From: Vallitalea longa
Lineage (GTDB): Bacteria > Bacillota > Clostridia > Lachnospirales > Vallitaleaceae
Length of the DNA: 64,000 nucleotides
NCBI RefSeq assembly: GCF_027923465.1
Contig: NZ_BRLB01000012.1
Span: 1-64,000, forward strand
Direction of reading: 5' to 3'
Each line of letters begins with the position of its first letter. Position 1 is the first letter of the stretch. Under the pieces are notes generated by a model, which saw only the letters and a list, made by a program, of their open reading frames with translations, was not told where the DNA came from and made no database searches. Below, one piece after another: positions 25,525 through 36,384 of this stretch. The translations under genes and the position numbers were made by a program.

Positions 25525-26538
25525 TCAATCAAATATATAATAATGTCTATTTATGACATCAATGAAATGCTTGATGACTTTATCATTGCTATATTCTCTT
25601 TCAATAATGTTTCTAGATTTTATGGAGAAGCTTTTTCTTAAGGATTGACTGATAGTAAGCAATTCCATATATTTATACCACTGTTCTTCAGTGTCTGCTA
25701 GAAAACCGTTAATACCATTTTTGATTAGAGTTCTATGATGCTGTGTATCGGAAGCAACGATAGGTAGACCAGAATACATTAATCTTTTTAGACCGAAACC
25801 GCTTTTACCTAATCTACTATTGTCTTTTATATAAGGCATGATAAAAATATCAGAGTTCACTATTCTTGGAACAATGTTTGTAAGATATCCTGAGAATGGT
25901 TCATATTCTATTAGTTCGGCGAAAGGCAGTTTTTCTGTTATTTTATATCTTAGATCCCTATAATCTTTTCCCATATGCCAACCATAAAGTTGAAGTCTCG
26001 TATTATATTTTTCGTGAATTCTAATTAATGGTTCAGCAATCATCAATAGATCATTGACATAAGCATCAGCACATGCTTGTTGCCAACTGATTATTAGTGG
26101 TTTGTTGAATTTGTCTTTTGCCTTCACATAAGTATAGTTCTCAAAATCAATCATACAAGATATTACTTCTATTGGTACATCAGTATATTCTTTTAAAACT
26201 TCTTTATGGCTATGGGTTCCTACAAGAATCAGATCGGTCATTTTGATTGTTTCTAATTTTTCTATTGATTTCATATCATGAAAATCATCATCAATATGAA
26301 TTAGTTTGATTTTATTCTTCAAATGCTGTATATGCTTTTTTGTATGAGCAGGACATTGTATGGTTTTCTGAAAGAATATCGCATCACAATCGGGATTTTC
26401 AAGTATATTATATTTCTCTTTCAGATCAAAGATAATATGTATATCATATCCCAGTTTTTTTAATGCGTCAGCAAATAATCTATTTGAATAAGTAGTAGTT
26501 GAATTACCACTTGGTATAAGAAAAAAATAAGCTTTCAA
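25525..26538 (-). CDS. Glycosyltransferase, GT4 family (type b paralogue)
   Basis: 337 aa from TTG, preceded by GGAGTG; an ATG 21 bp further upstream lacks a site. This mirrors the TTG start of its paralogue at 19081. Shared marks: IDDDF, LIISWQQACADAYVNDLL, RLQLYGWHMGKDY, and KSGFGLKRLMYSGLPIVASD. It lies in an operon with rfbD and the type a paralogue, inverted relative to the 18069-20097 pair, so the two-gene block has been duplicated and split around the rhamnose genes. Confidence 0.78.
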   Translation of the reverse strand: MKAYFFLIPSGNSTTTYSNRLFADALKKLGYDIHIIFDLKEKYNILENPDCDAIFFQKTIQCPAHTKKHIQHLKNKIKLIHIDDDFHDMKSIEKLETIKMTDLILVGTHSHKEVLKEYTDVPIEVISCMIDFENYTYVKAKDKFNKPLIISWQQACADAYVNDLLMIAEPLIRIHEKYNTRLQLYGWHMGKDYRDLRYKITEKLPFAELIEYEPFSGYLTNIVPRIVNSDIFIMPYIKDNSRLGKSGFGLKRLMYSGLPIVASDTQHHRTLIKNGINGFLADTEEQWYKYMELLTISQSLRKSFSIKSRNIIEREYSNDKVIKHFIDVINRHYYIFD

Positions 26539-26571
26539 TCTAATCACTCCATACGTCAATAATTTATTCCA

Positions 26572-27420
26572 TCAGGTTTTAATTTTACCTAAGAATTCAC
26601 GTAATGCTTCTTGCCAATCACGTATATGATAACCGAAATTATCCTCCAGCATCTTATTCTGTAGAACAGAATATTTAGGTCTATCTGCTGCTCTATCCAA
26701 CTGTTTTGTTTTAATGGGTATAACCTTATTATTGCATTTTGTCAGTTCCATGATCTTACAGGCAAAATTGTACCAACTGCATTGGCCACCATTTGAAATG
26801 TGGTATGTTCCATAGGCATGGGTCAATATTAGTTTATGAATTGCATTGATTAAATCTATAGTATAAGTAGGAGTTCCTATCTGGTCATCTACTACTTTCA
26901 ATATATCATTTTTATTGGCTAGATTTAATATTGTTTTAACGAAATTAGTACCATTTTGTCCATACATCCAAGATGTTCTTATGATGAAATATCTGGTACA
27001 CATGGTTTTTATTATTATTTCTCCAAGTAATTTGGTTTTTCCATATATGTTGATAGGATTAGGGGTATTTTTCTCTATATAAGGCTTATCACTTGATCCA
27101 TCAAAAACATAATCTGTAGAAATGTGGACAATACATATATCATATTTAATTGCGGTTAATGCCAAATTATAGCATCCGTAAGTATTTATGTCATAAGCTA
27201 GACGGGGATTATCTTCACAATTGTCTACATTAGTGTATGCTGCACAATTAATAATCATATCAGGTTTAATTCTGAGAATTATATCTTGTATGTTATTCAT
27301 ATCAGTTATATCAAGTTCATCTTTTCCTAGAGCAATAATACTATGATGACTAGATAATAGTTGAATATCATTACCTAGTTGACCATTAGCACCAGTTATA
27401 AGAATGCGTATATCAGTCAC
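26572..27420 (-). CDS. rfbD: dTDP-4-dehydrorhamnose reductase
   Basis: 282 aa. NAD(P)-binding ITGANGQLGND, NCAAYTNVDNCEDN, the STDYVFDG strand and the YGKTKLLGE catalytic YxxxK are present. It completes dTDP-L-rhamnose synthesis. Start is uncertain: GTG at 27420 gives four extra residues and no clear ribosome binding site. GAGGTG (27423-27418) is instead well spaced for an ATA codon at 27411 that coincides with the usual family start (M-R-I-L-I-T-G). It lies on the opposite strand to rfbACB. Confidence 0.93.
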   Translation of the reverse strand: MTDIRILITGANGQLGNDIQLLSSHHSIIALGKDELDITDMNNIQDIILRIKPDMIINCAAYTNVDNCEDNPRLAYDINTYGCYNLALTAIKYDICIVHISTDYVFDGSSDKPYIEKNTPNPINIYGKTKLLGEIIIKTMCTRYFIIRTSWMYGQNGTNFVKTILNLANKNDILKVVDDQIGTPTYTIDLINAIHKLILTHAYGTYHISNGGQCSWYNFACKIMELTKCNNKVIPIKTKQLDRAADRPKYSVLQNKMLEDNFGYHIRDWQEALREFLGKIKT

Positions 27421-27505
27421 CTCATTAATTAATGAATTTATATAATATATGATAGATACTTACTAAAAAGAATTAGGTTAAGGATACATTGTCAGGTGAG
27501 TGTGA

Positions 27506-27528
27506 ATAAAAAAGACATAGCGTATGTC
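27506..27528 (-). terminator. Terminator after the type a glycosyltransferase paralogue
   Basis: GACATA and TATGTC form a stem around CGC (minus-strand reading), followed by six Ts. It sits just past the stop codon at 27534. Confidence 0.7.
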
Positions 27529-27533
27529 AAAAC

Positions 27534-28547
27534 TCAACTATTGTGGTATAGGTTCTCTAATATAGTTATATATTGATTGAATTGATTCTCTTCAGTGTAA
27601 AGGGTTGCTCTCTTTTGCATTCTACTTCCATATTCATCAGCAGAGTCTAGAGTCAATAGGATCTTATTAACTAAATCATCGATAGATACTTTTGGAAATT
27701 GCCTTATATCACTAGTACATTCTGCTAGTAGAGCAGCATTTCCCAATAATTCTGGTAAACTTCCAGATTGTAATCCTACAAGAGGAGTGCCTACATTCAT
27801 AGTTTCTATCACTGCATTGGAACATCCTTCATGAGCTTTCAGATGTAGAACCATATCTGCCGTTTTAATATAATTAGGCATTATTTTTCGGGGAAGAGGT
27901 TGCAGAATATTCAATTTAGTTATATTACATAGATTAGCTTTTCTTATATACGCATCTACTTCTGGGTATGCAAGCCCCATTACCCAAAATTCTATCTCAG
28001 GATGACATAGAAGTCTTCTAGCTGTTTCAATCAACAATTTTATAGAGTCAAGAGCTGTCTTAGGAGAACCCCAATAAGCACTAGTCAAAATGGTTTTTTT
28101 ACCATTCCTTTTTCTCAAAGTTCTTACATTGGGATGAAACATTTTACTATTAGTACAGTTGTATATAATATCTCCGTCAGGTTCTTTACCATTATAGAGA
28201 CTTCCAAAAAGTACGTTTTTGCTAAACTTACTTTGGTATACAAGGTGGTCGGCATAAGAGATCAATCTTCTTAATTTATTATTGCCTTCTTTAATAATCG
28301 ATTTTCTATCATAGTTGTAATCAAGAAATATTGCACCTACTCTTTGAAGTATTCTAATATTTTTATCTTTTAAATATTTTAATTCTTCAGGAGTATTGAA
28401 ATTAGCAACAGAGCAGAAAACATCTATATCTTCAGTGTAATCATATTTAACTTGATGTCCGCTGTTAATACAATATTTGCTGAAAGCACTAATCCATGAG
28501 ATAGCTCCACCTCTACCTATTGGCTTTTTTGATAATCCAATAATCAT
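27534..28547 (-). CDS. Glycosyltransferase, GT4 family (type a paralogue)
   Basis: 337 aa from the ATG that follows GGTGGAAG; upstream TTG/ATG starts (28565, 28562) have no site. A Gly-rich N-terminal loop (KPIGRGGAISW) and YCINSGHQV match the gene at 18069. The C-terminal domain has PNYIKTADMVLHLKAHEGC and VIETMNVGTPLVGLQ, with the conserved acidic residue. Two Cys in the acidic-motif region are shared with the paralogue. Same two-gene set as 18069-20097, in reverse order and strand. Confidence 0.78.
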   Translation of the reverse strand: MIIGLSKKPIGRGGAISWISAFSKYCINSGHQVKYDYTEDIDVFCSVANFNTPEELKYLKDKNIRILQRVGAIFLDYNYDRKSIIKEGNNKLRRLISYADHLVYQSKFSKNVLFGSLYNGKEPDGDIIYNCTNSKMFHPNVRTLRKRNGKKTILTSAYWGSPKTALDSIKLLIETARRLLCHPEIEFWVMGLAYPEVDAYIRKANLCNITKLNILQPLPRKIMPNYIKTADMVLHLKAHEGCSNAVIETMNVGTPLVGLQSGSLPELLGNAALLAECTSDIRQFPKVSIDDLVNKILLTLDSADEYGSRMQKRATLYTEENQFNQYITILENLYHNS

Positions 28548-28708
28548 AATATCTTCCACCATCAAAATAATTCTTAATTTATTATATCTATTATTAGCCT
28601 TTTAAGTGATTGATTTATTTGATTTATTGTAACGTTTTGGATAGAAGAAAATATAATATAGTAACACTTGTATTAAAGTTAGAAGTGACATAAAGAGAGG
28701 TGGTAGAA

Positions 28709-29854
28709 GTGTCAATTCAATTGTTCGTACCGACCTTTAGGGTAGATGAATGCCTTAAAGAAATAAAAGAATGCCTAGAAAAAGGTTGGACAGGGTTAGG
28801 ATACAAAACTATAGAGTTTGAAGATAAATGGAAAGATTATACCAAGCTTCCTAATGCACATTTTATTAATTCTGCTACGGCTGGCTTGCATCTTGCGGTA
28901 AAAATATTAAAAGACGAATACAAATGGGACGAAGGTGACGAGATCATATCTACTCCATTAACTTTCATTTCCACTAACCATGCGATTGCATATGAAAAGT
29001 TGAATATTGTTTTTGCAGATGTAGACAAGTATTTATGCTTGGATCCAATAGATGTGAGAAAAAAGATTACCAAGAAGACCAAAGCGATAATGTACGTAGG
29101 GTTAGGAGGAAATACTGGACAATACAAAGAGATTGTTGACATTTGTAAAGAATATGATCTGAAATTAATCTTGGATGCGGCACATATGAGTGGTACAAGA
29201 TTAAATGGTGAGATAGTTGGAAAGGAAGCGGATGTTGTCATATATTCCTTCCAAGCTGTCAAAAATCTTCCTACAGCCGATTCAGGAATGATATGTTTCA
29301 AAGAGAAAAAACTTGATGATATAGCTAGAAAATTCTCATGGTTAGGTATCAATAAAGATACGTATAGTCGTTCACTTGACAATGGTACTTATAAGTGGAG
29401 ATATGATGTTGATTATCTAGGGTACAAATATCATGGGAATTCGATAATGGCAAGTATCGCATTGGTTCAACTCAGATATCTTGATAAAGATAATGCATAC
29501 AGAAGGCAGATTGCGTCTTGGTATGATGAAGCTTTCAAGTATCATAAGAATCTAGTTAAGCCTGTACCAGTATCAAAAGGATGTGAGAGTTCAAGACATC
29601 TATATATTATTGAAGTAAATAATAGAGATGAACTTCTAGTTGCACTGAACCTTAATGATATATATCCAGGAGTACATTACAGAGATAATACGGAATACAG
29701 TGTATATTCTTATGGAAAAGGAACTTGTCCTAATGCCCATAGATTGAGTTCAAGAATTATATCTCTTCCATTGCACTTAAGGCTTACGAAAGATGATGTG
29801 GAAGAAATATCTAATAATGTAATAAAATTGGCTTCAAGCATCAAGGAGGATTAA
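28709..29854 (+). CDS. DegT/DnrJ/EryC1/StrS-family sugar aminotransferase
   Basis: 381 aa from a GTG placed 6 nt after GAGGTG; a GTG nine bases upstream is less well placed. INSATAGLHLAVKIL, the cofactor DAAHMSG and the PLP-lysine segment SFQAVKNLPTADSG are clear. The Lys context resembles aminotransferases acting on dTDP- or UDP-keto sugars. A GNAT acetyltransferase follows after 2 bp, which makes a second amino-sugar pair distinct from 23721-25462. With rfbB it could make an N-acylated 4-amino-4,6-dideoxyglucose, the type of sugar from which anthrose on Bacillus anthracis BclA is built. Confidence 0.86.
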   Translation: MSIQLFVPTFRVDECLKEIKECLEKGWTGLGYKTIEFEDKWKDYTKLPNAHFINSATAGLHLAVKILKDEYKWDEGDEIISTPLTFISTNHAIAYEKLNIVFADVDKYLCLDPIDVRKKITKKTKAIMYVGLGGNTGQYKEIVDICKEYDLKLILDAAHMSGTRLNGEIVGKEADVVIYSFQAVKNLPTADSGMICFKEKKLDDIARKFSWLGINKDTYSRSLDNGTYKWRYDVDYLGYKYHGNSIMASIALVQLRYLDKDNAYRRQIASWYDEAFKYHKNLVKPVPVSKGCESSRHLYIIEVNNRDELLVALNLNDIYPGVHYRDNTEYSVYSYGKGTCPNAHRLSSRIISLPLHLRLTKDDVEEISNNVIKLASSIKED

Positions 29855-29856
29855 AT

Positions 29857-30363
29857 ATGGAACATGATTATATTATAAATGGTGAGAAGATTCTTTTAAG
29901 ACCTTTAAACGAAAATGATTTAGAATCTGTGGTTACTTGGAGAAATAAAGAATCAATCAGAAAATGGTTCATCAACAATGAATTGATAACAATAGAGGAA
30001 CAGATCAAATGGTATGAAGATTATCTGAAAATCCCTAACGACTATATTTTCATAATTGAAGAGTGCAATGATTTAAAACAAGCTGTAGGTATAGCGGCCA
30101 TATATAATGTTGATGATGAAAGGGCTGAATTCGGCAGATTATTTATTGGTGTGGAAGAAGCCATAGGGAAAAATATTGGATCTGAAGTTGTTCAATTATT
30201 GTGCAAATTCGCTTTTGATGATCTTGACCTGAATAAGATATATCTGAATGTATTTGATGATAATGAAATCGCTATAAACATATACCAAAAATGTGGATTT
30301 AGAATATGTTATAGATATAGGGCTAATAACAAGATATTAATTAGAATGGAGTTAAATAGATGA
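29857..30363 (+). CDS. GNAT N-acetyltransferase, PseH/FdtC-like
   Basis: 168 aa. GNAT fold with LRPLNENDLESVVTWRN at the start, acetyl-CoA-binding strand-loop near GRLFIGVEEAIGKNIGSEV, and the C-terminal NEIAINIYQKCGFRI. The stop overlaps the next start codon by 4 bp (ATGA). Given the aminotransferase directly upstream, it most likely N-acetylates that amino-sugar nucleotide. Confidence 0.83.
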   Translation: MEHDYIINGEKILLRPLNENDLESVVTWRNKESIRKWFINNELITIEEQIKWYEDYLKIPNDYIFIIEECNDLKQAVGIAAIYNVDDERAEFGRLFIGVEEAIGKNIGSEVVQLLCKFAFDDLDLNKIYLNVFDDNEIAINIYQKCGFRICYRYRANNKILIRMELNR

Positions 30364-31655
30364 ACAAAGAAGTTATATCAGTGATAGGATTAGGTTATGT
30401 AGGATTACCTTTAGCTGTTTGTTTTGCTGAAAGAGGGAAAAAAGTAATAGGATTTGATGTTAAACAGGAAAAGATAGATTTATATAGACAAGGTAAAGAT
30501 CCTACTAATGAAGTGGGGGAGAAAAGGTTAAGTAATGTAAGGGATATTATGTTCACAACTGATCCAGAGATGTTGAGACAATCTAAGTTTCATATAATTG
30601 CTGTTCCTACTCCTATTACATCAGATAAATTTCCTGATCTTGACCCAGTGAAAAACGCAACCAAGATAGTAGGTTCCAATCTTACCAAAGGGTCAATAGT
30701 GGTTTTTGAATCCACTGTTTATCCTGGTGTCACAGAAGAGATATGTGTACCTATTCTGGAAAAGGAATCAGGACTTAGATATAGAGAAGATTTCTACGTT
30801 GGATATTCACCAGAAAGAATCAATCCAGGAGATAAAGTCCATACAGTGGATAAAATCAAAAAAGTAGTCTCGGGTTGTGATGAAAAAACTCTAGATATAA
30901 TTGCTGAGACTTATAGTATTTTGACAGATGGAGGAGTATATAGAGCATCTTCCATAAAAGTAGCTGAAGCTGCCAAAGTTATTGAGAATTCCCAGAGAGA
31001 TATCAATATAGCATTCGTTAATGAGATTGCCATCATATTCGACAAAATGGGTATTGATACTAGGGAAGTTCTAGACGCCGCTTCAACCAAATGGAATTTC
31101 CTGAATTTTTCACCGGGACTTGTTGGTGGTCATTGTATCGGTATTGATCCCTATTACCTGACTTACAAAGCCCAACAACTGGATTACAGACCAGAAGTGA
31201 TATTATCGGGAAGAAGAATCAACGATAATATGGGTAAAATGATAGCTGAGAAAACAGTCAAGAAATTAATAGAAAACAATCACAAGATAAAAGATGCAAG
31301 AGTACTTATAATGGGATTGACATTCAAGGAAGACGTTCCAGACCTTAGAAATTCCAAAGTCAAAGATGTAATAGATGAACTTAATAAATATGAGATCAAT
31401 GTCATAGTTACAGATCCATTAGCTGATAATGAAGAAGTCAGTAAGGAATATGAATTCAATCTAGTGAAACTGGAAGATGTAAAAGATGTGGATGCAATAA
31501 TCCTATGTGTTTCACATAAACAGTATAGAGAAATGGATGTAGAAGATATATTAAAATATTATAATGAAGAAATAGATAAACCAATTTTAATAGATGTGAA
31601 AGGTATATTCGATAAAAATGAATCGGAGAAAATATTTGATTATTGGAGATTATAA
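30360..31655 (+). CDS. UDP-sugar 6-dehydrogenase, WbpA/TviB type
   Basis: 431 aa. N-terminal NAD-binding GLGYVGLPLAVCFAERG (about 8-24), the ESTVYPGVTEE segment, and the catalytic Cys in GGHCIGIDPYYL (about 258-269). The GGHCIGIDPYYL form is typical of UDP-GlcNAc/ManNAc dehydrogenases rather than UDP-glucose dehydrogenase, so the product is probably a UDP-N-acetylhexosaminuronic acid. This supplies an acidic sugar to the glycan made by the surrounding transferases. Confidence 0.88.
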   Translation: MNKEVISVIGLGYVGLPLAVCFAERGKKVIGFDVKQEKIDLYRQGKDPTNEVGEKRLSNVRDIMFTTDPEMLRQSKFHIIAVPTPITSDKFPDLDPVKNATKIVGSNLTKGSIVVFESTVYPGVTEEICVPILEKESGLRYREDFYVGYSPERINPGDKVHTVDKIKKVVSGCDEKTLDIIAETYSILTDGGVYRASSIKVAEAAKVIENSQRDINIAFVNEIAIIFDKMGIDTREVLDAASTKWNFLNFSPGLVGGHCIGIDPYYLTYKAQQLDYRPEVILSGRRINDNMGKMIAEKTVKKLIENNHKIKDARVLIMGLTFKEDVPDLRNSKVKDVIDELNKYEINVIVTDPLADNEEVSKEYEFNLVKLEDVKDVDAIILCVSHKQYREMDVEDILKYYNEEIDKPILIDVKGIFDKNESEKIFDYWRL

Positions 31656-31670
31656 GAGAGGGGAGTCAAT

Positions 31671-32714
31671 GTGGAAAAAACTAAGATTCTAGCATTTTGT
31701 TACAATACAATTCCCTCAGCTATAGTAGGAGTAATTAAACCGTTACAATTCCTGCAGAACAAGAAATTTATAAATTTCGTATATAAAGAAAGTAGACGTG
31801 TCACTGAGGAGGATATACTACAATCAGATGTTGTCATAAGCATTAGAGGAGCAGAAACTATAGATGTAAACAATATAAGAAAAGCTAAGGCTTGGGGAAA
31901 GTATGTGATATATTATTTGGATGATGATTTACTAAACATAGGTGAACTGTCAAGATCTTATAATAAATCATATTTTCAGAAACCCAATATAAGAGCTAAT
32001 GTCAAAATAATAATGAATACGAGCCATTGCCTATGGACTACTAATGATAATATAGGAGATAGATATAAAAATATATTCGAGAAAATAAGTGTAACGGGGG
32101 CACCAGCAGTACTACTTGAATATAATAAGAATAGTAAAGCCATAACTGACAATGATGTTCTGACTATTGGTTTTGCTGGAGGAAAAGACCATAGTTCTTT
32201 CATAGAAAAGTTGTTATTAAAACCTTTACTTACTGTTCTTGATAAATATAAGACGAAAGTCAAAATAGAAATATGTGGACTCAATCCACATACTTATAGG
32301 AATAAACCTGTTACGTATTCACCATATATGAGAAATTATGATGATTATATAAAATACATGATTTCAAGGAAATGGGATATAGCTGTTGCTCCACTTAAGG
32401 ATTCCAAGTTCCACTGTTGTAAATATTTCAACAAATTTTTGGAGTATGGATCAATACATGCAGCAGGAATATATTCTAATGTAGAACCTTTTACATATAT
32501 TGTCAAGGATAATGAAAACGGATTGCTAGTCAACAATACGATAGAAGATTGGACTAATGGTTTGATTTCATTGATTGAAGATAATGATATGAGAAATAGA
32601 ATCAAAAAGAATGCTTATGATCTATTGGTAAGAGATTTCAGTATAGAGAAGATAGCAGAAGAGATAATGAAATCCATGCCATATCTGATAACTTATAAAT
32701 CAGTAAAAAAATAA
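31671..32714 (+). CDS. Glycosyltransferase, GT4-like
   Basis: 347 aa from GTG with GAGGGGAGTC upstream. The N-terminal half has a DDD motif (YYLDDDLLNIGEL), as in the type b transferases. The C-terminal half includes TIGFAGGKDHSSF and KFHCCKYFNKFLEYGSIHAAG, with the acidic residue at the expected GT4 site, and it ends with the usual helical tail. No membrane helix. Sugar unknown; operon with 28709-34653. Confidence 0.75.
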   Translation: MEKTKILAFCYNTIPSAIVGVIKPLQFLQNKKFINFVYKESRRVTEEDILQSDVVISIRGAETIDVNNIRKAKAWGKYVIYYLDDDLLNIGELSRSYNKSYFQKPNIRANVKIIMNTSHCLWTTNDNIGDRYKNIFEKISVTGAPAVLLEYNKNSKAITDNDVLTIGFAGGKDHSSFIEKLLLKPLLTVLDKYKTKVKIEICGLNPHTYRNKPVTYSPYMRNYDDYIKYMISRKWDIAVAPLKDSKFHCCKYFNKFLEYGSIHAAGIYSNVEPFTYIVKDNENGLLVNNTIEDWTNGLISLIEDNDMRNRIKKNAYDLLVRDFSIEKIAEEIMKSMPYLITYKSVKK

Positions 32715-32741
32715 TGGTTAAAGTAAAGTTTGGTGAAATAA

Positions 32742-33413
32742 ATGAATGAAAATAAGATAGCTTTCATCATGTGTGTTAATGATGATGCTCTATATAGAAA
32801 GTCGATTCATTATATAAATGCTTTATTGGTTCCTGATAAATTCACTGTTGAGATTATAGACATAAGAAATCAATCAAGTATGACCAAAGGGTATAATGAA
32901 GGATTAAGAAGAACAGATGCCAAATATAAAGTGTATCTGCATCAGGATGTATTCATAATCAATAAGAATTTCATGAATGACATAATTGGTATATTCCAAG
33001 AACATGAGGAGATTGGATTGTTAGGAGTTATAGGTTCTAAGTATATACCATCAGATGGTGTTTGGTGGAGGTCAGTTAAAAAAGTAGGTACAGTATATGA
33101 TAGTCATAGAGGAAAAAAGGAACTGCTTGATTTTAGACAAGCAGGAAATGACAGATTAAGTTATGTAGCTGCTATTGATGGTCTAATGATGATAACACAA
33201 TATGATATACCTTGGAGAGAGGATATATTTGATGGTTGGCATTTCTATGATATATCTCAATGTATGGAATTCAGTAAGAAAAATTACAAAATTGCTGTTC
33301 CGTATCAAGAGGTACCTTGGTGTATCCATGATTGTGGTATTGTGAAACTTACTGATTATAAAAAATACAGATTGATATTTCTGGATGAATATAAAAATGA
33401 ATTAAAATCATGA
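32742..33413 (+). CDS. Glycosyltransferase, GT2-like (Glyco_tranf_2_5 type)
   Basis: 223 aa, shorter than typical GT2. N-terminal IAFIMCVNDDALYRKSIHYI, NQSSMTKGYNEGLRRTDAKY and the metal-site equivalent YLHQDVFI (rather than DxD) place it in the PF13712-like family that accompanies surface glycan clusters. A later part, PWREDIFDGWHFYDIS, carries the expected acidic and aromatic residues. Role inferred as glycosyl transfer. Confidence 0.7.
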   Translation: MNENKIAFIMCVNDDALYRKSIHYINALLVPDKFTVEIIDIRNQSSMTKGYNEGLRRTDAKYKVYLHQDVFIINKNFMNDIIGIFQEHEEIGLLGVIGSKYIPSDGVWWRSVKKVGTVYDSHRGKKELLDFRQAGNDRLSYVAAIDGLMMITQYDIPWREDIFDGWHFYDISQCMEFSKKNYKIAVPYQEVPWCIHDCGIVKLTDYKKYRLIFLDEYKNELKS

Positions 33414-33426
33414 AAGGAATAGATAT

Positions 33427-34653
33427 ATGCCTTATTATAGCTTTGTGATATTATGTTATAACAATAGTGGGCTGACAAAACAAGCAGTTGAGACATTAAT
33501 AGCATCTTTTGATGTGAATGTGATTGGTAAAGGTATAGAGATCATTGTAGTTGACAATGGGTCCGTTGATGATACTCAAAAAGTAATTGATGAACTTAAA
33601 ACAGTATATAACAAGAAAAATATTGAAATAATCAACATCAAGTTGCCACAGAATATGGGATATCCCGTTGGAGTCAATATGGGATTATCTTATTGTAGAG
33701 GGAAAATAATAGGAGTACTCAATAATGATCTCATTTTCCCAAAAGACTGGTTGAATGGTATTGTATATCTACTCACCAGTGATAAAAAAATAGGTTTTGC
33801 GGCTCCGTATCTATCATATGCTTCTGGTATTCAAAGTACACGTGTCAGACTTAATTCGTTAGAAGAAATAAATAAGTACGCAGAAAATTTCATAAAGGAA
33901 AATAAAGATAAGGTTACCTATACTTCTCGTGTCATAGGTGCGTGTATAATATTAAAAAGATGTGTATTGGAAACAATAGGCGGGAATGATTTTTTCTATG
34001 GGTTAGGTCATTTTGATGATGATGACTGGTGTCTGAGAGCAAGACTGGCTGGGTATAAGATTGCTGTAACAGGCAATTCTTTTGTTTATCATATGGGAAG
34101 TAAAACTTTTAGAAGCATAAGACGTAATATGAATCATTATGTCACAATAAATAGAAGCAAATTCCATAGAAAATGGGAATTGACAACAGATACCCAAAAA
34201 AGTTCAGTATATGTCAATAGAGAAAAGTATGTTGATGAACATAATTATGGTAGAGAAGAACACTTTATACCTTATGAATTCGATTATGATGTCAAACATG
34301 AAACTAACAATAAAAAAACAAATAAAATACTGTTAGTTGCCAATTGGGATAATATATATTCCAGATGGAAAGATAAACTGTTAAGAGTACTTTATAAACT
34401 CAATGAAAATGAAGAGATATATGTTTGGATACCAAATAATTATTTCCATTTTCATCAGAAAGTAAATATGATTAGAGGTATTATAGGAAAAAAATTGAAT
34501 CAACAGAAAGTATCTTTTATGAATGATTCGGTTAATCATATAGACCTGATTGAATTCATATGTGAATATGATTCAGTCATTAGTGTCAATTGTGATTTTG
34601 TCAATAAATATATAGTATATCATGCAAATGAGTTGGATATGATTGTAATCTAA
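33427..34653 (+). CDS. Glycosyltransferase, GT2 family
   Basis: 408 aa. GT2 domain in the first 240 residues: SFVILCYNNSGLTKQAV, VVDNGSVDDT, the LNNDLIFP metal site, and GHFDDDDWCLRARLAGYKI. The C-terminal 150 residues form an additional domain without clear similarity, perhaps acceptor recognition. It ends 75 bp before the collagen-like protein, which is therefore a prime candidate substrate. Confidence 0.82.
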   Translation: MPYYSFVILCYNNSGLTKQAVETLIASFDVNVIGKGIEIIVVDNGSVDDTQKVIDELKTVYNKKNIEIINIKLPQNMGYPVGVNMGLSYCRGKIIGVLNNDLIFPKDWLNGIVYLLTSDKKIGFAAPYLSYASGIQSTRVRLNSLEEINKYAENFIKENKDKVTYTSRVIGACIILKRCVLETIGGNDFFYGLGHFDDDDWCLRARLAGYKIAVTGNSFVYHMGSKTFRSIRRNMNHYVTINRSKFHRKWELTTDTQKSSVYVNREKYVDEHNYGREEHFIPYEFDYDVKHETNNKKTNKILLVANWDNIYSRWKDKLLRVLYKLNENEEIYVWIPNNYFHFHQKVNMIRGIIGKKLNQQKVSFMNDSVNHIDLIEFICEYDSVISVNCDFVNKYIVYHANELDMIVI

Positions 34654-34678
34654 TATGAAACCTTTTAACCAACCTTTA

Positions 34679-34706
34679 ACCAACTTAATTCTTTTATCAT
34701 ATATTG
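34679..34706 (+). promoter_or_regulatory. Possible sigma-K promoter before the collagen-like gene
   Basis: AC, 17 nt, CATATATTG: one base off consensus. The predicted start would fall almost on the AAGGAGGTG ribosome binding site (34712), so the leader would be very short. The match may be coincidental. Confidence 0.25.
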
Positions 34707-34713
34707 TAATTAA

Positions 34714-36276
<1,563 letters not shown>

Positions 36277-36285
36277 TATTTATGG

Positions 36286-36318
36286 AATAAGGATGCTTAC
36301 GGGTATCCTTATTTAATT
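36286..36318 (+). terminator. Terminator after the collagen-like gene
   Basis: AATAAGGATGC and GGTATCCTTATT form a long stem around TTACG, followed by a weakly T-rich tail. Confidence 0.65.
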
Positions 36319-36384
36319 TCCCGTAGCTAATTAAATTTCTTTGCATATAATATCATGAAGAATTTTATTAAATGGAGAAATTCA

